Source: Actinocrispum wychmicini (GTDB lineage Bacteria > Actinomycetota > Actinomycetes > Mycobacteriales > Pseudonocardiaceae). From it: a stretch of DNA of 64,000 bases. The DNA is taken from NCBI RefSeq assembly GCF_004345645.1, contig NZ_SLWS01000005.1:186001-250000 (forward strand). Reading direction: 5' to 3'. Below are positions 20,003 through 27,749 of this stretch, in pieces. Below the pieces are notes generated by a model. It was not told the origin of the DNA and ran no database searches. It saw only the letters and a program-made list of their open reading frames with translations. Both the position numbers and the translations under genes were made by a program. Each line of letters opens with the position of its first letter. Within the stretch, counting starts at the first letter, position 1.

Positions 20003-20016
20003 GTGACCTAGGTCAC
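20003..20016. promoter_or_regulatory. CRP/GlxR-like palindrome upstream of rpf
   Basis: GTGACCTAGGTCAC is a perfect 14-bp palindrome and, with flanks, fits the actinobacterial CRP/GlxR consensus TGTGA-N6-TCACA except for its first base. A -10-like TAAATT (minus strand, 19995-19990) follows, placing the palindrome over the presumed -35 region. CRP is known to act on rpfA in M. tuberculosis and GlxR on rpf genes in Corynebacterium. Confidence 0.65.
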
Positions 20017-20163
20017 AGTAACGTCACGCAACCCGGTGCGATCGACAGTGTCTGTGCAGGTAGGTACGTCGTTACCGGGCCGTGTCCTGGCCGAGATATT
20101 TCACGCTAAGTGAGACGTGGGTCATGCGTGTCGCAGCCCGATTGGGCCGTTGGTGGACGCTCG

Positions 20164-20439
20164 TCAGCCGCCCGCGAAGGGTGGGAGCACGTCCAGTTGC
20201 ACCCCGTCGGACAGTCTGGTGGCCGGCTGGCGAACGGCGATTCCGTCCAGCAGGTAGCTGCAAGCTGTCAGAACGCCTGCCAGTCGATCGCCATGTCGCT
20301 CCGCGATGGCCCGCGCGGCGTCACTGACCGTGCTGCCGGCCGGCAGGGCAAGGGGTTCCTCGTCGAGCCCGGAGGCGGCACGGGCGCCGGCGAAGTAGCG
20401 AACCTGGATGGTGACCTTGTCACTCACCCCCGTCAGCAT
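20164..20439 (-). CDS. moaD: MoaD/ThiS-family sulfur carrier, molybdopterin synthase small subunit
   Basis: About 91 residues (87 if GTG 20427 is used), beta-grasp ubiquitin-like fold: 'VTIQVRYFAGARAASGLDEEPLALPAGSTVSDAARAIAE', 'VLTACSYLLDGIA' and the C-terminal '-DVLPPFAGG'. The terminal Gly-Gly is where MoeB-type adenylation and thiocarboxylation occur; the protein then gives sulfur to precursor Z with MoaE. The partner MoaE is fused to MogA at 15293-16213. Much longer frames upstream are shadows of the divergent hydrolase gene. The start lies beside the operator at 20452-20472. Confidence 0.88.
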   Translation of the reverse strand: MLTGVSDKVTIQVRYFAGARAASGLDEEPLALPAGSTVSDAARAIAERHGDRLAGVLTACSYLLDGIAVRQPATRLSDGVQLDVLPPFAGG

Positions 20440-20451
20440 AGTATGCAATAG

Positions 20452-20472
20452 ACATACATACGGAATGTATGT
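20452..20472. promoter_or_regulatory. Operator with ACATACAT/ATGTATGT arms (AcrR-like)
   Basis: Perfect 8-bp inverted repeat with a 5-nt spacer, 12 bp before the hydrolase start. A further GTATG/CATAC pair overlaps it at about 20441-20457. The half-sites equal those described for E. coli AcrR, a TetR-family repressor, although the spacing differs. The likely binder is the TetR protein encoded at 21357-21938, which would control hydrolase, itself and perhaps moaD. Confidence 0.65.
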
Positions 20473-20484
20473 TTTGATGGGGGC

Positions 20485-21351
20485 ATGGCGATCAGCGACG
20501 AACTGGGAACGGCGAAATCGGTCTGGCTGAGCCGGGCGAAGATCGAGTACCGCGAACGTGGCGCGGGGCCGCCGGTCGTGTTCGTGCACGGCCTGCTGGT
20601 GAACGCGGACATCTGGCGCAAGGTCGTGCCCGCCGTCGCGGAGGCCGGAAACCGTTGTATCGCACCGGACTGGCCGCTCGGGGCGCACAGCACGGCGGTG
20701 CCGGGAGTGGATCTGAGCCCGCCGGCACTCGCCGACATGATCGCCGAGTTCCTGGACACTTTGGACATCCGGGACGCCACGATCGTCGCCAACGACACCG
20801 GCGGCGCACTCGTCCAACTGCTGATGGTCCAACGACCGGACCGGATCGCGCGGGTCGTGCTGACTCCGTCGGACTGCTTCGAGTCGTTCTTCCCGCCCGT
20901 GTTCGCGCCGCTGCCCAAGCTCGCCCGGGTGCCCGGCTTCCTGTGGCTGCTCGTCCAGGCCGCGCGGCTGCGGCTGGTCCAGCGGTCGCCGCTGGCGTTC
21001 GGTTGGGTCGCGAAACGACCGCTCGACAAGGACATCGTCGAGTCGTACATCGCCCCGAGCCGACGGCTGGAGATCCGGGACGACCTGCGCCGGTTCCTGT
21101 TGACCGTCCACAACCGACACACGCTGGCCGCGGCCGAGCGGTTCGGCGAGTTCGACAAGCCGGTGCTGCTGGCGTGGGCCGAGGAGGACAAGCTGTTCCC
21201 GATCAAGCTGGCCCACCGGCTGGTCGAGGCGCTGCCCAACGCGAGCCTCACCGCGGTCGCCGACAGCTACACGTTCATCCCGGAGGACCAGCCGGCCAAG
21301 CTGGCCGAGCTGATCACCTGGTTCATCGCCGCGGAGCTCGCGGCACACTGA
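20485..21351 (+). CDS. Alpha/beta hydrolase, haloalkane-dehalogenase-like, atypical triad
   Basis: 288 residues. Oxyanion block 'VVFVHGLLVNADIWRKVVPAVAEAGNRCIAPDWPLGAHS' is typical. The nucleophile elbow reads 'IVANDTGGALVQ', with Asp where esterases have Ser, as in haloalkane and fluoroacetate dehalogenases. The position of the catalytic His (usual form H-F-x-x-E-D-x-P) reads 'YTFIPEDQP', so His is replaced by Thr. The chemistry is therefore doubtful: it could be a non-classical enzyme or a binding protein. It has its own operator and is followed 5 bp later by its probable TetR regulator. Confidence 0.85.
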   Translation: MAISDELGTAKSVWLSRAKIEYRERGAGPPVVFVHGLLVNADIWRKVVPAVAEAGNRCIAPDWPLGAHSTAVPGVDLSPPALADMIAEFLDTLDIRDATIVANDTGGALVQLLMVQRPDRIARVVLTPSDCFESFFPPVFAPLPKLARVPGFLWLLVQAARLRLVQRSPLAFGWVAKRPLDKDIVESYIAPSRRLEIRDDLRRFLLTVHNRHTLAAAERFGEFDKPVLLAWAEEDKLFPIKLAHRLVEALPNASLTAVADSYTFIPEDQPAKLAELITWFIAAELAAH

Positions 21352-21356
21352 TACGT

Positions 21357-21938
21357 ATGCCACGGACTCAGGAGGACCGGTCCCGGTCGACCCGGAACGC
21401 CCTGCTCGCAGCCGGCCGCCGACTGTTCGCCGAGCGCGGGTACGCGCAGGTCTCGGCGGACGAGATCGTGGCCGCGGCCGGGCTGACCCGTGGCGCGCTG
21501 CACCACCACTACAAGGACAAGCAGGGCCTGTTCCTGGCCGTGTTCGAACAGATCGAGCAGGAGTTGCGCGCCGAGATCGCGGCGAGCATCGAGGCCGCGC
21601 CGGACGTGCCCGGCCGGATGGCGGCCGGCTTGACGTCCTTTCTGGACGTCTGCCAGCGGCCCGAGATCCTGCGGATCGGCCTGCTGGACGCGCCGACCGT
21701 GCTCGGCTGGGAGACGTGGCGCGCGATCGAGAGCGAGCACGCGTTCGGTCTCATCGTCGACCTGCTGGACAAGGCGGCCGCGGACGGGCTGCTCAAGCAG
21801 CCGCCGTCCGCGGTCCTGGCCCGGTTCATCCTCAGCGCGGTCATCGAAGCGGCGCTGATGATCGCCCACGAGACGGCGACCCGCGCCGAGGTCGAAGCGT
21901 CCCTCGGCGCGATGCTCACCGGCGTGTTCAGTGGTTGA
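21357..21938 (+). CDS. TetR/AcrR-family regulator of the hydrolase operon
   Basis: 193 residues. Residues ~10-56 form the TetR HTH: 'RNALLAAGRRLFAERGYAQVSADEIVAAAGLTRGALHHHYKDKQGLFLAVFE'. The C-terminal ligand/dimer domain is helical ('PGRMAAGLTSFLDVCQRPEILRIGLLDAPTVLGWETW', TetR_C-like). ATG 21357 lies 5 bp after the hydrolase stop; upstream in-frame sequence is a shadow of the hydrolase. Likely binds the AcrR-like palindrome at 20452-20472. The last 11 bp overlap the convergent efflux gene. Confidence 0.92.
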   Translation: MPRTQEDRSRSTRNALLAAGRRLFAERGYAQVSADEIVAAAGLTRGALHHHYKDKQGLFLAVFEQIEQELRAEIAASIEAAPDVPGRMAAGLTSFLDVCQRPEILRIGLLDAPTVLGWETWRAIESEHAFGLIVDLLDKAAADGLLKQPPSAVLARFILSAVIEAALMIAHETATRAEVEASLGAMLTGVFSG

Positions 21939-23556
21939 GTTGGGTGGCGTCGGCCGGCAGCCGGCGCGGCAGCAGGAAGCTGAGCAGGGCCACCACGCCG
22001 AGCGCGGCCACGATGTACCAGGACATCGTGCTGAACGTGTGGGTGAACGTCTCCGCCCGGACCGTGCCGAGCACAGACCCGACCGCCGGGTCGAGGGCGC
22101 CGCCGCCGGCCTGGCAGCTCGGCGGCAGCAGAGCCGGGTCGCTCATGCCGACCATGTCCACGTAGCAGTCCTTCATCCCCGCGACGGCCTGGCCCGGCAC
22201 ACCCGCCGCCTGTAGCTGGCCGGTGTGCGCGTCGAACACGGTGCCCGCGCTCGACGTCAGGTTGTTGAAGAACAGCACGCCCAGCAAGGAGATGCCGAGC
22301 GCGCCGCCCAGCTGGTCACTCGCGTTCAGGGTGCCGGAGGCCGCGCCGGCGTCCTCCTGGCGGACCTTCGCGCCGGCCATCGCGAACACCGGGCCGATCA
22401 CCGCGCCCATCCCGAGCCCGGCCAGCAGCAGCCACGGCACCATGTCCCAGAAGTCGGTCCGGGCGTCCATAGTGGACAGCATGCCGACCATGGCGGCGGC
22501 GAAGCCGAGCGCGCCCACCGTGCCGACGTACCGGCCGAACCGCTTGACCAGGGCGTCGCCCGGGATGATGGTGATCATCGTCCCGATCGAGAACGGCAGG
22601 GACGTCAGGCCGGACTTCAGCGGCGTGAACCCGAGGCCGACCTGCATCGTGAGGGTGTACGCGAGGAAGAACGCGGACATCCCGCCGAAGAACACGCCCA
22701 GCATCGCGGCGCCGCCGGCGAAGCCACGCGACTTGAACAGCCGGATCGGCACGAGGGCCGAGATGCCGCGGGCGCGGGAGCTCCAGACGAACAGTGCGAA
22801 GAACGGCAGCGACAGCGCCATCGAGACGAAGGTCCACGTCGGCCAGCCCAGTTCCCGGCCCTGCACCAACGGAACCAGCACCAGCAGCAGCGCGACCGTC
22901 ACCAGGACCATGCCCCGCAGGTCGGGCTTGAGCGGGTGGTCCGAGCGGGTGTCCGGCACGACGATCCAGGCGGCGATCAGGGCGGCGATGCCGACCGGCA
23001 CGTTCACCAGGAAGATCGCCCGCCAGCCGAGGTCGAACACCGAGTTCTCCACGAGCACCCCGGACAGCAGCGGGCCGAGGATGGCCGCGAGCCCGGCGAT
23101 GCCGCCGAACATGCCACCCGCGGACGCCCGCTCGGACGGTGGGAACGTGGCGTACAGGGTGCTCAGGATCTGCGGGATCATGACCGACGCCGAAAGGCCC
23201 TGGAGCACGCGGGCCGCGACGAGCGTCTCGGGCGACCAGGCCAGTCCGCACAGCAGGGAGAAGACGGTGAACCCGGCCATGCCGAGCAGGAACATCCGCT
23301 TGCGGCCGTACAGGTCACCGAGCCGGCCGCCGGTGATCATGCCGACCGCGAAGGCCAGCGTGTATCCCGCGGCGACCCACTGTACGGCCGAGTATCCGGC
23401 GTTCAGGTCGCCGCGGATCGCGGGTAAGGCGACGTTCACGATCGTGGTGTCGAGCAGGTCCATGAATCCGGCGATCATCAGCACGGCGAGCGCGGCCCAC
23501 CGTCGGGGATGTCCGGTCTGTTCCGGCGGGGCCGGGGCTTCCAGCGTGCTGTTCAC
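21928..23556 (-). CDS. MFS multidrug efflux pump, DHA2 (EmrB/QacA) family, 14 TM
   Basis: 542 residues with 14 predicted membrane segments. Motif A 'GGRLGDLYGRKRMFLLG' follows TM2, and motif C-like 'GPLLSGVLVENSVFDLGWRAIFLVNVPVGIAA' is in TM5, both diagnostic of drug/H+ antiporters. 'LDTTIVNVALPAIRGDLN' in TM1 is the DHA2 hallmark. A large loop near the C-terminus carries Cys residues. The divergent MarR gene and the operator at 23619-23640 suggest drug-inducible expression. It exports hydrophobic or cationic compounds in the family. Confidence 0.93.
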   Translation of the reverse strand: MNSTLEAPAPPEQTGHPRRWAALAVLMIAGFMDLLDTTIVNVALPAIRGDLNAGYSAVQWVAAGYTLAFAVGMITGGRLGDLYGRKRMFLLGMAGFTVFSLLCGLAWSPETLVAARVLQGLSASVMIPQILSTLYATFPPSERASAGGMFGGIAGLAAILGPLLSGVLVENSVFDLGWRAIFLVNVPVGIAALIAAWIVVPDTRSDHPLKPDLRGMVLVTVALLLVLVPLVQGRELGWPTWTFVSMALSLPFFALFVWSSRARGISALVPIRLFKSRGFAGGAAMLGVFFGGMSAFFLAYTLTMQVGLGFTPLKSGLTSLPFSIGTMITIIPGDALVKRFGRYVGTVGALGFAAAMVGMLSTMDARTDFWDMVPWLLLAGLGMGAVIGPVFAMAGAKVRQEDAGAASGTLNASDQLGGALGISLLGVLFFNNLTSSAGTVFDAHTGQLQAAGVPGQAVAGMKDCYVDMVGMSDPALLPPSCQAGGGALDPAVGSVLGTVRAETFTHTFSTMSWYIVAALGVVALLSFLLPRRLPADATQLNH

Positions 23557-23618
23557 GGGTGTCTCCAGCGTATGATGTCTCTAGAACGAAGCTTTCGCTC
23601 CAGCTGTAATTTCTAGTT

Positions 23619-23640
23619 ACTAAGTCTCTTAGTTGCTAAG
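23619..23640. promoter_or_regulatory. MarR-type operator between efflux and marR genes
   Basis: Overlapping symmetric elements: ACTAAG-TCT-CTTAGT (23619-23633) and CTTAG-TTG-CTAAG (23628-23640), preceded by another CTAG half-site at 23613. TTAG-N3-CTAA is a common MarR-family target. It lies 33 bp before the marR start and upstream of the efflux gene, so one protein could control both. Confidence 0.65.
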
Positions 23641-23672
23641 ATGACTGGAAGAGTAAGAGGAGTGGGTGGGTC

Positions 23673-24164
23673 ATGTCAACCGAGACCGAACGCGGCACGT
23701 ACCCGGTGCCCCCGGACGAGCTGCAACGGTTCGGGAACATGGGCAGGGAGATGAGCGGGCTGACTGTGCTCGCGCACTCCCGCATCGCCGACCAGATGGG
23801 TGTGTCGGCCACCGACTACAAGTGCCTCGACATCGTCATGCAGGGCGAAAGCCCGCTGACCGCCGGCCAGATCGCCAAGATGTCGGGCCTGTCCACCGGC
23901 GCGGTCACCGGCGTGATCGACCGGCTGGAGAAACGCGGTTTCGTCCGGCGCGTCCGCGATCCGCACGACCGCCGCAAAGTACTGGTCGAAGTGACCACAA
24001 AGGACATCTCGCGGTACGACCACCTGTTCGCGCACCTGGCCGCCGGCATGGCCGAGGTGCTTGCCCGGTTCAGTCCGGACGAGCGGGCGGTGATCGAGCG
24101 CTACCAGCGTGAGATCATCGACCGGTTCCGCAAGGACGCGTTCAGTGGCTTGGAGAGGTCCTGA
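23673..24164 (+). CDS. MarR-family transcriptional regulator
   Basis: 163 residues. Winged helix at about 40-115: 'GVSATDYKCLDIVM', 'PLTAGQIAKMSGLSTGAVTGVIDRLEKRGFVRRVRDPHDRRKVLVEV', the last being the family wing with the D-x-R-x3 motif. N- and C-terminal helices form the dimer interface. Divergent from the DHA2 pump and likely its repressor. GAGGAG lies 8-13 nt before ATG 23673. It overlaps the next gene by one base (TGATG), so the TOBE protein is translationally coupled. Confidence 0.93.
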   Translation: MSTETERGTYPVPPDELQRFGNMGREMSGLTVLAHSRIADQMGVSATDYKCLDIVMQGESPLTAGQIAKMSGLSTGAVTGVIDRLEKRGFVRRVRDPHDRRKVLVEVTTKDISRYDHLFAHLAAGMAEVLARFSPDERAVIERYQREIIDRFRKDAFSGLERS

Positions 24165-24562
24165 TGCCCCAGTTCCGCTTCGCCGAAGCGGCCCGCCTGC
24201 TCGGCGTGAGCGACGACACCATCCGCCGGTGGGCCGACGCCGGCGAACTCACCGCGCGGCTGGACACCGCCGGGCGCAAAGTGGTCGACGGCGCCGAGCT
24301 GGCCGCGTTCGCCAGCGCGCACGCCAACGAGACCCCCGACCCGTCCGGCGTCGGCCGCTCGGCCCGCAACCGGTTCGTCGGCCTGGTCACGTCGATCGTC
24401 GCCGACCGGGTGATGGCCCAGGTGGAGATCCAGTGCGGCCCGCACAAGGTGGTGTCGCTGATGTCGTCCGAGGCCGTGCGTGAACTGGGCCTGGAGCCGG
24501 GATCCCTCGCGGTCGCGGTGGTCAAGGCCACCCAGGTGATGGTGGAAACCCCTAACGGCTAG
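24164..24562 (+). CDS. Molybdate-binding TOBE protein with excisionase/MerR-like HTH
   Basis: 132 residues. Residues 1-50 are a MerR/excisionase-type HTH ('FRFAEAARLLGVSDDTIRRWADAGELTARLDTAGRKVVDG'). Residues ~65-130 are a single TOBE/Mop domain ('RNRFVGLVTSIVADRVMAQVEIQCGPHKVVSLMSSEAVRELGLEPGSLAVAVVKATQVMV'), which binds molybdate or tungstate. The combination is the usual actinobacterial molybdate-responsive regulator. It is coupled to marR but functionally fits the moaD and Mog-MoaE genes nearby. Its 3' end overlaps the convergent small gene by 11 bp. Confidence 0.9.
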   Translation: MPQFRFAEAARLLGVSDDTIRRWADAGELTARLDTAGRKVVDGAELAAFASAHANETPDPSGVGRSARNRFVGLVTSIVADRVMAQVEIQCGPHKVVSLMSSEAVRELGLEPGSLAVAVVKATQVMVETPNG

Positions 24563-24737
24563 CCGACGTCGCCGGCGGGCCCTGCACGCCCGCGGGCTGC
24601 GGGACCACGATCCGGCCCGCCCGGTCGCCGGGGGACAGCAGCACCACGGTGACCCCGATGCAGAGGGTCAGCAGCCCGGCCAACACGACGACTGTCCAGT
24701 TCACCGGCCCGCGACTCGGTTTGCGTCTGCGACCCAA
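24552..24737 (-). CDS. Small single-pass membrane protein, 61 aa
   Basis: Basic N-terminus (MGRRRKPSRGP), one clear transmembrane helix (WTVVVLAGLLTLCIGVTVVLL), then a short Pro/Gly-rich outside tail. The topology and codon use are coherent. No family recognised. It stands alone on its strand, convergent with the TOBE gene and divergent from the HAD gene. Confidence 0.6.
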   Translation of the reverse strand: MGRRRKPSRGPVNWTVVVLAGLLTLCIGVTVVLLSPGDRAGRIVVPQPAGVQGPPATSASR

Positions 24738-24846
24738 CTCGACTCCTCGCCGTTACTCCGGTCGCCATTACTATCGTTCCGCCGGTTGGCCGGTCAAGCC
24801 CAACCGGGCGCCCTGGTGGGACGTTCGCCGTGGCGCTGGGATCATG

Positions 24847-25632
24847 ATGCCCATGACCTGGAACTACCTGATGGACATGGACGGCGTGTTGGTCCACGAG
24901 GAGCACCTGGTGCCCGGTGTGGACGAGTTCCTCGCCGAACTGCGTGCCAACGGCATCCGGTTCCTCGTACTGACGAACAACTCCATCTACACCCCCAGGG
25001 ACCTGCGGGCCCGGCTCGCCCGGACCGGACTGGACGTGCCGGAGACCGCGATCTGGACGTCCGCACTGGCCACCGCCAAGTTCCTTGACACGCAACGGCC
25101 CGGCGGTTCCGCGTTCGTGATCGGCGAGGCCGGACTGACCACCGCGCTGCACGAAGTGGGCTACGTGCTGACCGACCGCGACCCGGACTACGTGGTGCTC
25201 GGCGAGACCAGGACCTACAGCTTCACCGCGATCACCCAGGCGATCCGGCTGGTGGAGGAGGGCGCGAAGTTCATCGCCACCAACCCGGACGCCACCGGCC
25301 CCAGCCGGGAGGGGTCGCTGCCGGCCACCGGCGCCGTGGCCGCGTTGATCGAACGGGCCACCGGCTTCCAGCCGTACTTCGTGGGCAAGCCGAACCCGCT
25401 GATGATGCGCTCGGCCCTGCGCGCGTTGTCCGCGCACTCGGAGAACACCCTGATGATCGGCGACCGGATGGACACCGACGTCAAGGCCGGGCTGGAGGCG
25501 GGCCTGCGGACGATTCTGGTTCTCACGGGCATTTCGACCGATCAGACCGCCGAACAGTTCCCGTACCGGCCGACCAGGATTCTGAACTCGGTCGCCGACC
25601 TGATCGGGCACACCTTGGAACCGTTCTCCTGA
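24847..25632 (+). CDS. HAD-IIA family phosphatase (NagD-like)
   Basis: About 261 residues, cytosolic. HAD motif I 'YLMDMDGVLV' (nucleophile D-x-D), motif II 'FLVLTNNS', cap type C2A with 'YVVLGETRTYSFTAITQAIRLVEEGAKFIATNPDATGPSREG', motif III Lys in 'YFVGKPNPLMMRSAL', motif IV 'LMIGDRMDTDVKAGLEAGL'. NagD relatives dephosphorylate nucleotides or sugar phosphates. GGGA lies 5 nt before ATG 24847; ATG 24844 and 24853 are alternatives. Confidence 0.9.
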   Translation: MPMTWNYLMDMDGVLVHEEHLVPGVDEFLAELRANGIRFLVLTNNSIYTPRDLRARLARTGLDVPETAIWTSALATAKFLDTQRPGGSAFVIGEAGLTTALHEVGYVLTDRDPDYVVLGETRTYSFTAITQAIRLVEEGAKFIATNPDATGPSREGSLPATGAVAALIERATGFQPYFVGKPNPLMMRSALRALSAHSENTLMIGDRMDTDVKAGLEAGLRTILVLTGISTDQTAEQFPYRPTRILNSVADLIGHTLEPFS

Positions 25633-25686
25633 CCCAGCGGAGCTTGCGCGGCGCGCATCTGTACCGACCGTTTATGGTGTCGTTTC

Positions 25687-26493
25687 GTGCGGGATGAGCA
25701 ACGGACCTACGTGGTCGGGGACGTGCATGGGCACCGCGCCGAGCTGGCGGACGCACTGGTCGCCGCGGGCCTGCTCGACGAGGGCGGCAACTGGGCGGGC
25801 GGCGCCGCCCACCTGTGGTTCCTTGGCGACTTCGTGGACCGCGGGCCGGACGGCATCGGCGTGATCGACCTGGTCATGCGGCTGTCGAAGGACGCCGAGG
25901 CGGCCGGCGGCGAGGTCGACTCCCTGCTGGGCAACCACGAGATCCTGCTGCTGGGTATGCACCGGTTCGGTGACACCGAGGTGCCGTCCGACTTCGGGCC
26001 GCGCAGTTTCGCCCGCAGCTGGGAGATCAACGGCGGCCGGGAGACCGACCAGGCCGCGCTCACCGAGGCCCACCTGGACTGGCTCACCAGTCGGCGGGTG
26101 CTGGCGATCGTCGACGACCACCTGCTGATGCACTCGGACACCCTGGAGTACCTGCAGTGGGGCGAGACGGTCGACGACATCAACACCGCCGTCGGGGCCG
26201 TCCTCGGGTCGGACGACCTGGGCGACTGGTGGGAGTGCTGGCGGCGGATGACCACCCGGTACTCGTTCCGCGGGCCGCACGGGCCGGAGGTGGCCGCGCA
26301 GCTGTTGGACATCCTCGGTGGCAAACAGGTCGTGCACGGGCACAGTGTCATCGCCGACCAGCTGGGCATCCTGCCGTCCCAGGTGGAGGCCCCGTACGAG
26401 TACGCCGGCGGCAAGGCCCTCGGCGTCGACGGCGGCCTGTTCGTCGGTGGCCCCTGCCTGGTCGTGCCGTTGCCCTACACGCCGGAGGACTGA
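25687..26493 (+). CDS. Metallophosphoesterase (Ser/Thr-phosphatase-like)
   Basis: 268 residues. Dimetal motifs in order: GDVHGH near the N-terminus, [13 protein letters not shown], and a later 'VVHGHSV' His pair. This is the PPP/ApaH-like arrangement, so substrates could be phosphoproteins, diadenosine tetraphosphate or other phosphoesters. GTG start at 25687. The 3' end overlaps the convergent DUF1444 gene by 19 bp. Confidence 0.9.
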   Translation: MRDEQRTYVVGDVHGHRAELADALVAAGLLDEGGNWAGGAAHLWFLGDFVDRGPDGIGVIDLVMRLSKDAEAAGGEVDSLLGNHEILLLGMHRFGDTEVPSDFGPRSFARSWEINGGRETDQAALTEAHLDWLTSRRVLAIVDDHLLMHSDTLEYLQWGETVDDINTAVGAVLGSDDLGDWWECWRRMTTRYSFRGPHGPEVAAQLLDILGGKQVVHGHSVIADQLGILPSQVEAPYEYAGGKALGVDGGLFVGGPCLVVPLPYTPED

Positions 26494-27668
26494 CGGAGCC
26501 TGGCCAGGGTCTCGTTGTCCGGCCAGCGCAGCGTCCGCCGGCGGGGCGGCGTGGTCGGCGCCTCCTCCCACTCGGTGCCCAGGATCCGCTCGGCGCACGC
26601 CCAGGTGACCCGGAACGGGCCGGTCTCCACCGGGAAGATGATCTCGTCGGTGTACGGCAGCAGGGCGTCGCCCCTCGGCCAGGTGGTCACGCTGCGCGGA
26701 CCGGGCTCCAGCACGTACTCGCCGACCTGCAGGGTCTCGCCGGCCTGCTGGAACAGCTTCTCCATCCGGTCCTTCTGCTCGCGGTACTCGAACGTCTCAA
26801 GGGACCGGTCCGCGAGCCGGATCTTCGCGTGCGACGGGTGGCTCTCGCCGGGGCGCCATGGCACCACGATGCCGTCCTCGTCCGGGTGGTACGGGACGGG
26901 CGACAGCCAGCGAGGATGGTCGTTGAACACGCGCAGGGCCTCGTCGAGCATCCAGGTCAGGGCGGGCACGTCGCCCGCGTCGGCGATGAGCATGGTGTCG
27001 CGGGCCGGCACCACGGCGACCGGGTCGAGGCCCAGCTCCTCGCCGAGGCCGGCGAGCCAGCCGGGGACGATCAGCCGGGACGACTCGTAGGTGTCCTCGC
27101 TCGCCACCGCCAGCACGCCGTTGTCGAGCCGGGCCAGGTGGGTGCCCTCGGCCATCAGGTTGTGCGCGGCGCGCTCGTTGGCCTCGTCGAACGTGACCCC
27201 CCACTGTTCCAGGCTGTCCGCGTTGACCAGGCTCATCCGGTGTTCGTGGTCGATCACCAGCATCTCCACCAGGTGGCGCATGGACGGCCGGCTGGCCACC
27301 GCGATGCCGCCGACCTGGCCGGCCTGCGCGTACGACGACGTCCGCAGCACCGGCCGCAGCCGCGGCGCCGCCTCCTCCCAGTCCTCCGGCTCGTCCGGCT
27401 GGGTGAACATGGCCGTGACGAACTGGCGGACCGCGGCCGTGCGCTCGGCGTTGTCCAGGTGCTTCACCTCGGCGAACAGGTTGCCGAGAAAGATGGAGTG
27501 CGAACCGGTCTCGCCGACCCGGCGGACCTCGATGCCGAAGTGCTCGGTCCGGGTGATCCGGGTGATCCCGGGCAGCCGGTTGATGGTGCTGACGAACTCG
27601 TCGGTGAACCGCTCCTCCGGTGTCCGCGACCGCCCGAACACCTTCCGCATTCGCCCCAGAAAAGCCAT
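26475..27668 (-). CDS. DUF1444 (YtpQ-like) protein
   Basis: 397 residues, soluble. The DUF1444 pattern is visible: '[32 protein letters not shown]', '[15 protein letters not shown]', '[43 protein letters not shown]' and '[29 protein letters not shown]'. The family has no established activity. The C-terminal ~110 residues extend beyond the usual ~270-aa family size. It is convergent with the phosphoesterase and divergent from the acyl-CoA ligase. Confidence 0.75.
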   Translation of the reverse strand: MAFLGRMRKVFGRSRTPEERFTDEFVSTINRLPGITRITRTEHFGIEVRRVGETGSHSIFLGNLFAEVKHLDNAERTAAVRQFVTAMFTQPDEPEDWEEAAPRLRPVLRTSSYAQAGQVGGIAVASRPSMRHLVEMLVIDHEHRMSLVNADSLEQWGVTFDEANERAAHNLMAEGTHLARLDNGVLAVASEDTYESSRLIVPGWLAGLGEELGLDPVAVVPARDTMLIADAGDVPALTWMLDEALRVFNDHPRWLSPVPYHPDEDGIVVPWRPGESHPSHAKIRLADRSLETFEYREQKDRMEKLFQQAGETLQVGEYVLEPGPRSVTTWPRGDALLPYTDEIIFPVETGPFRVTWACAERILGTEWEEAPTTPPRRRTLRWPDNETLARLRQSSGV

Positions 27669-27749
27669 ACCCCATCTTGCCCCGGATGGATCCCCGAGTT
27701 CTCACCGGCCAAAATGGGTGACGTACGCCACATCACAGGAGGTCGTGCC

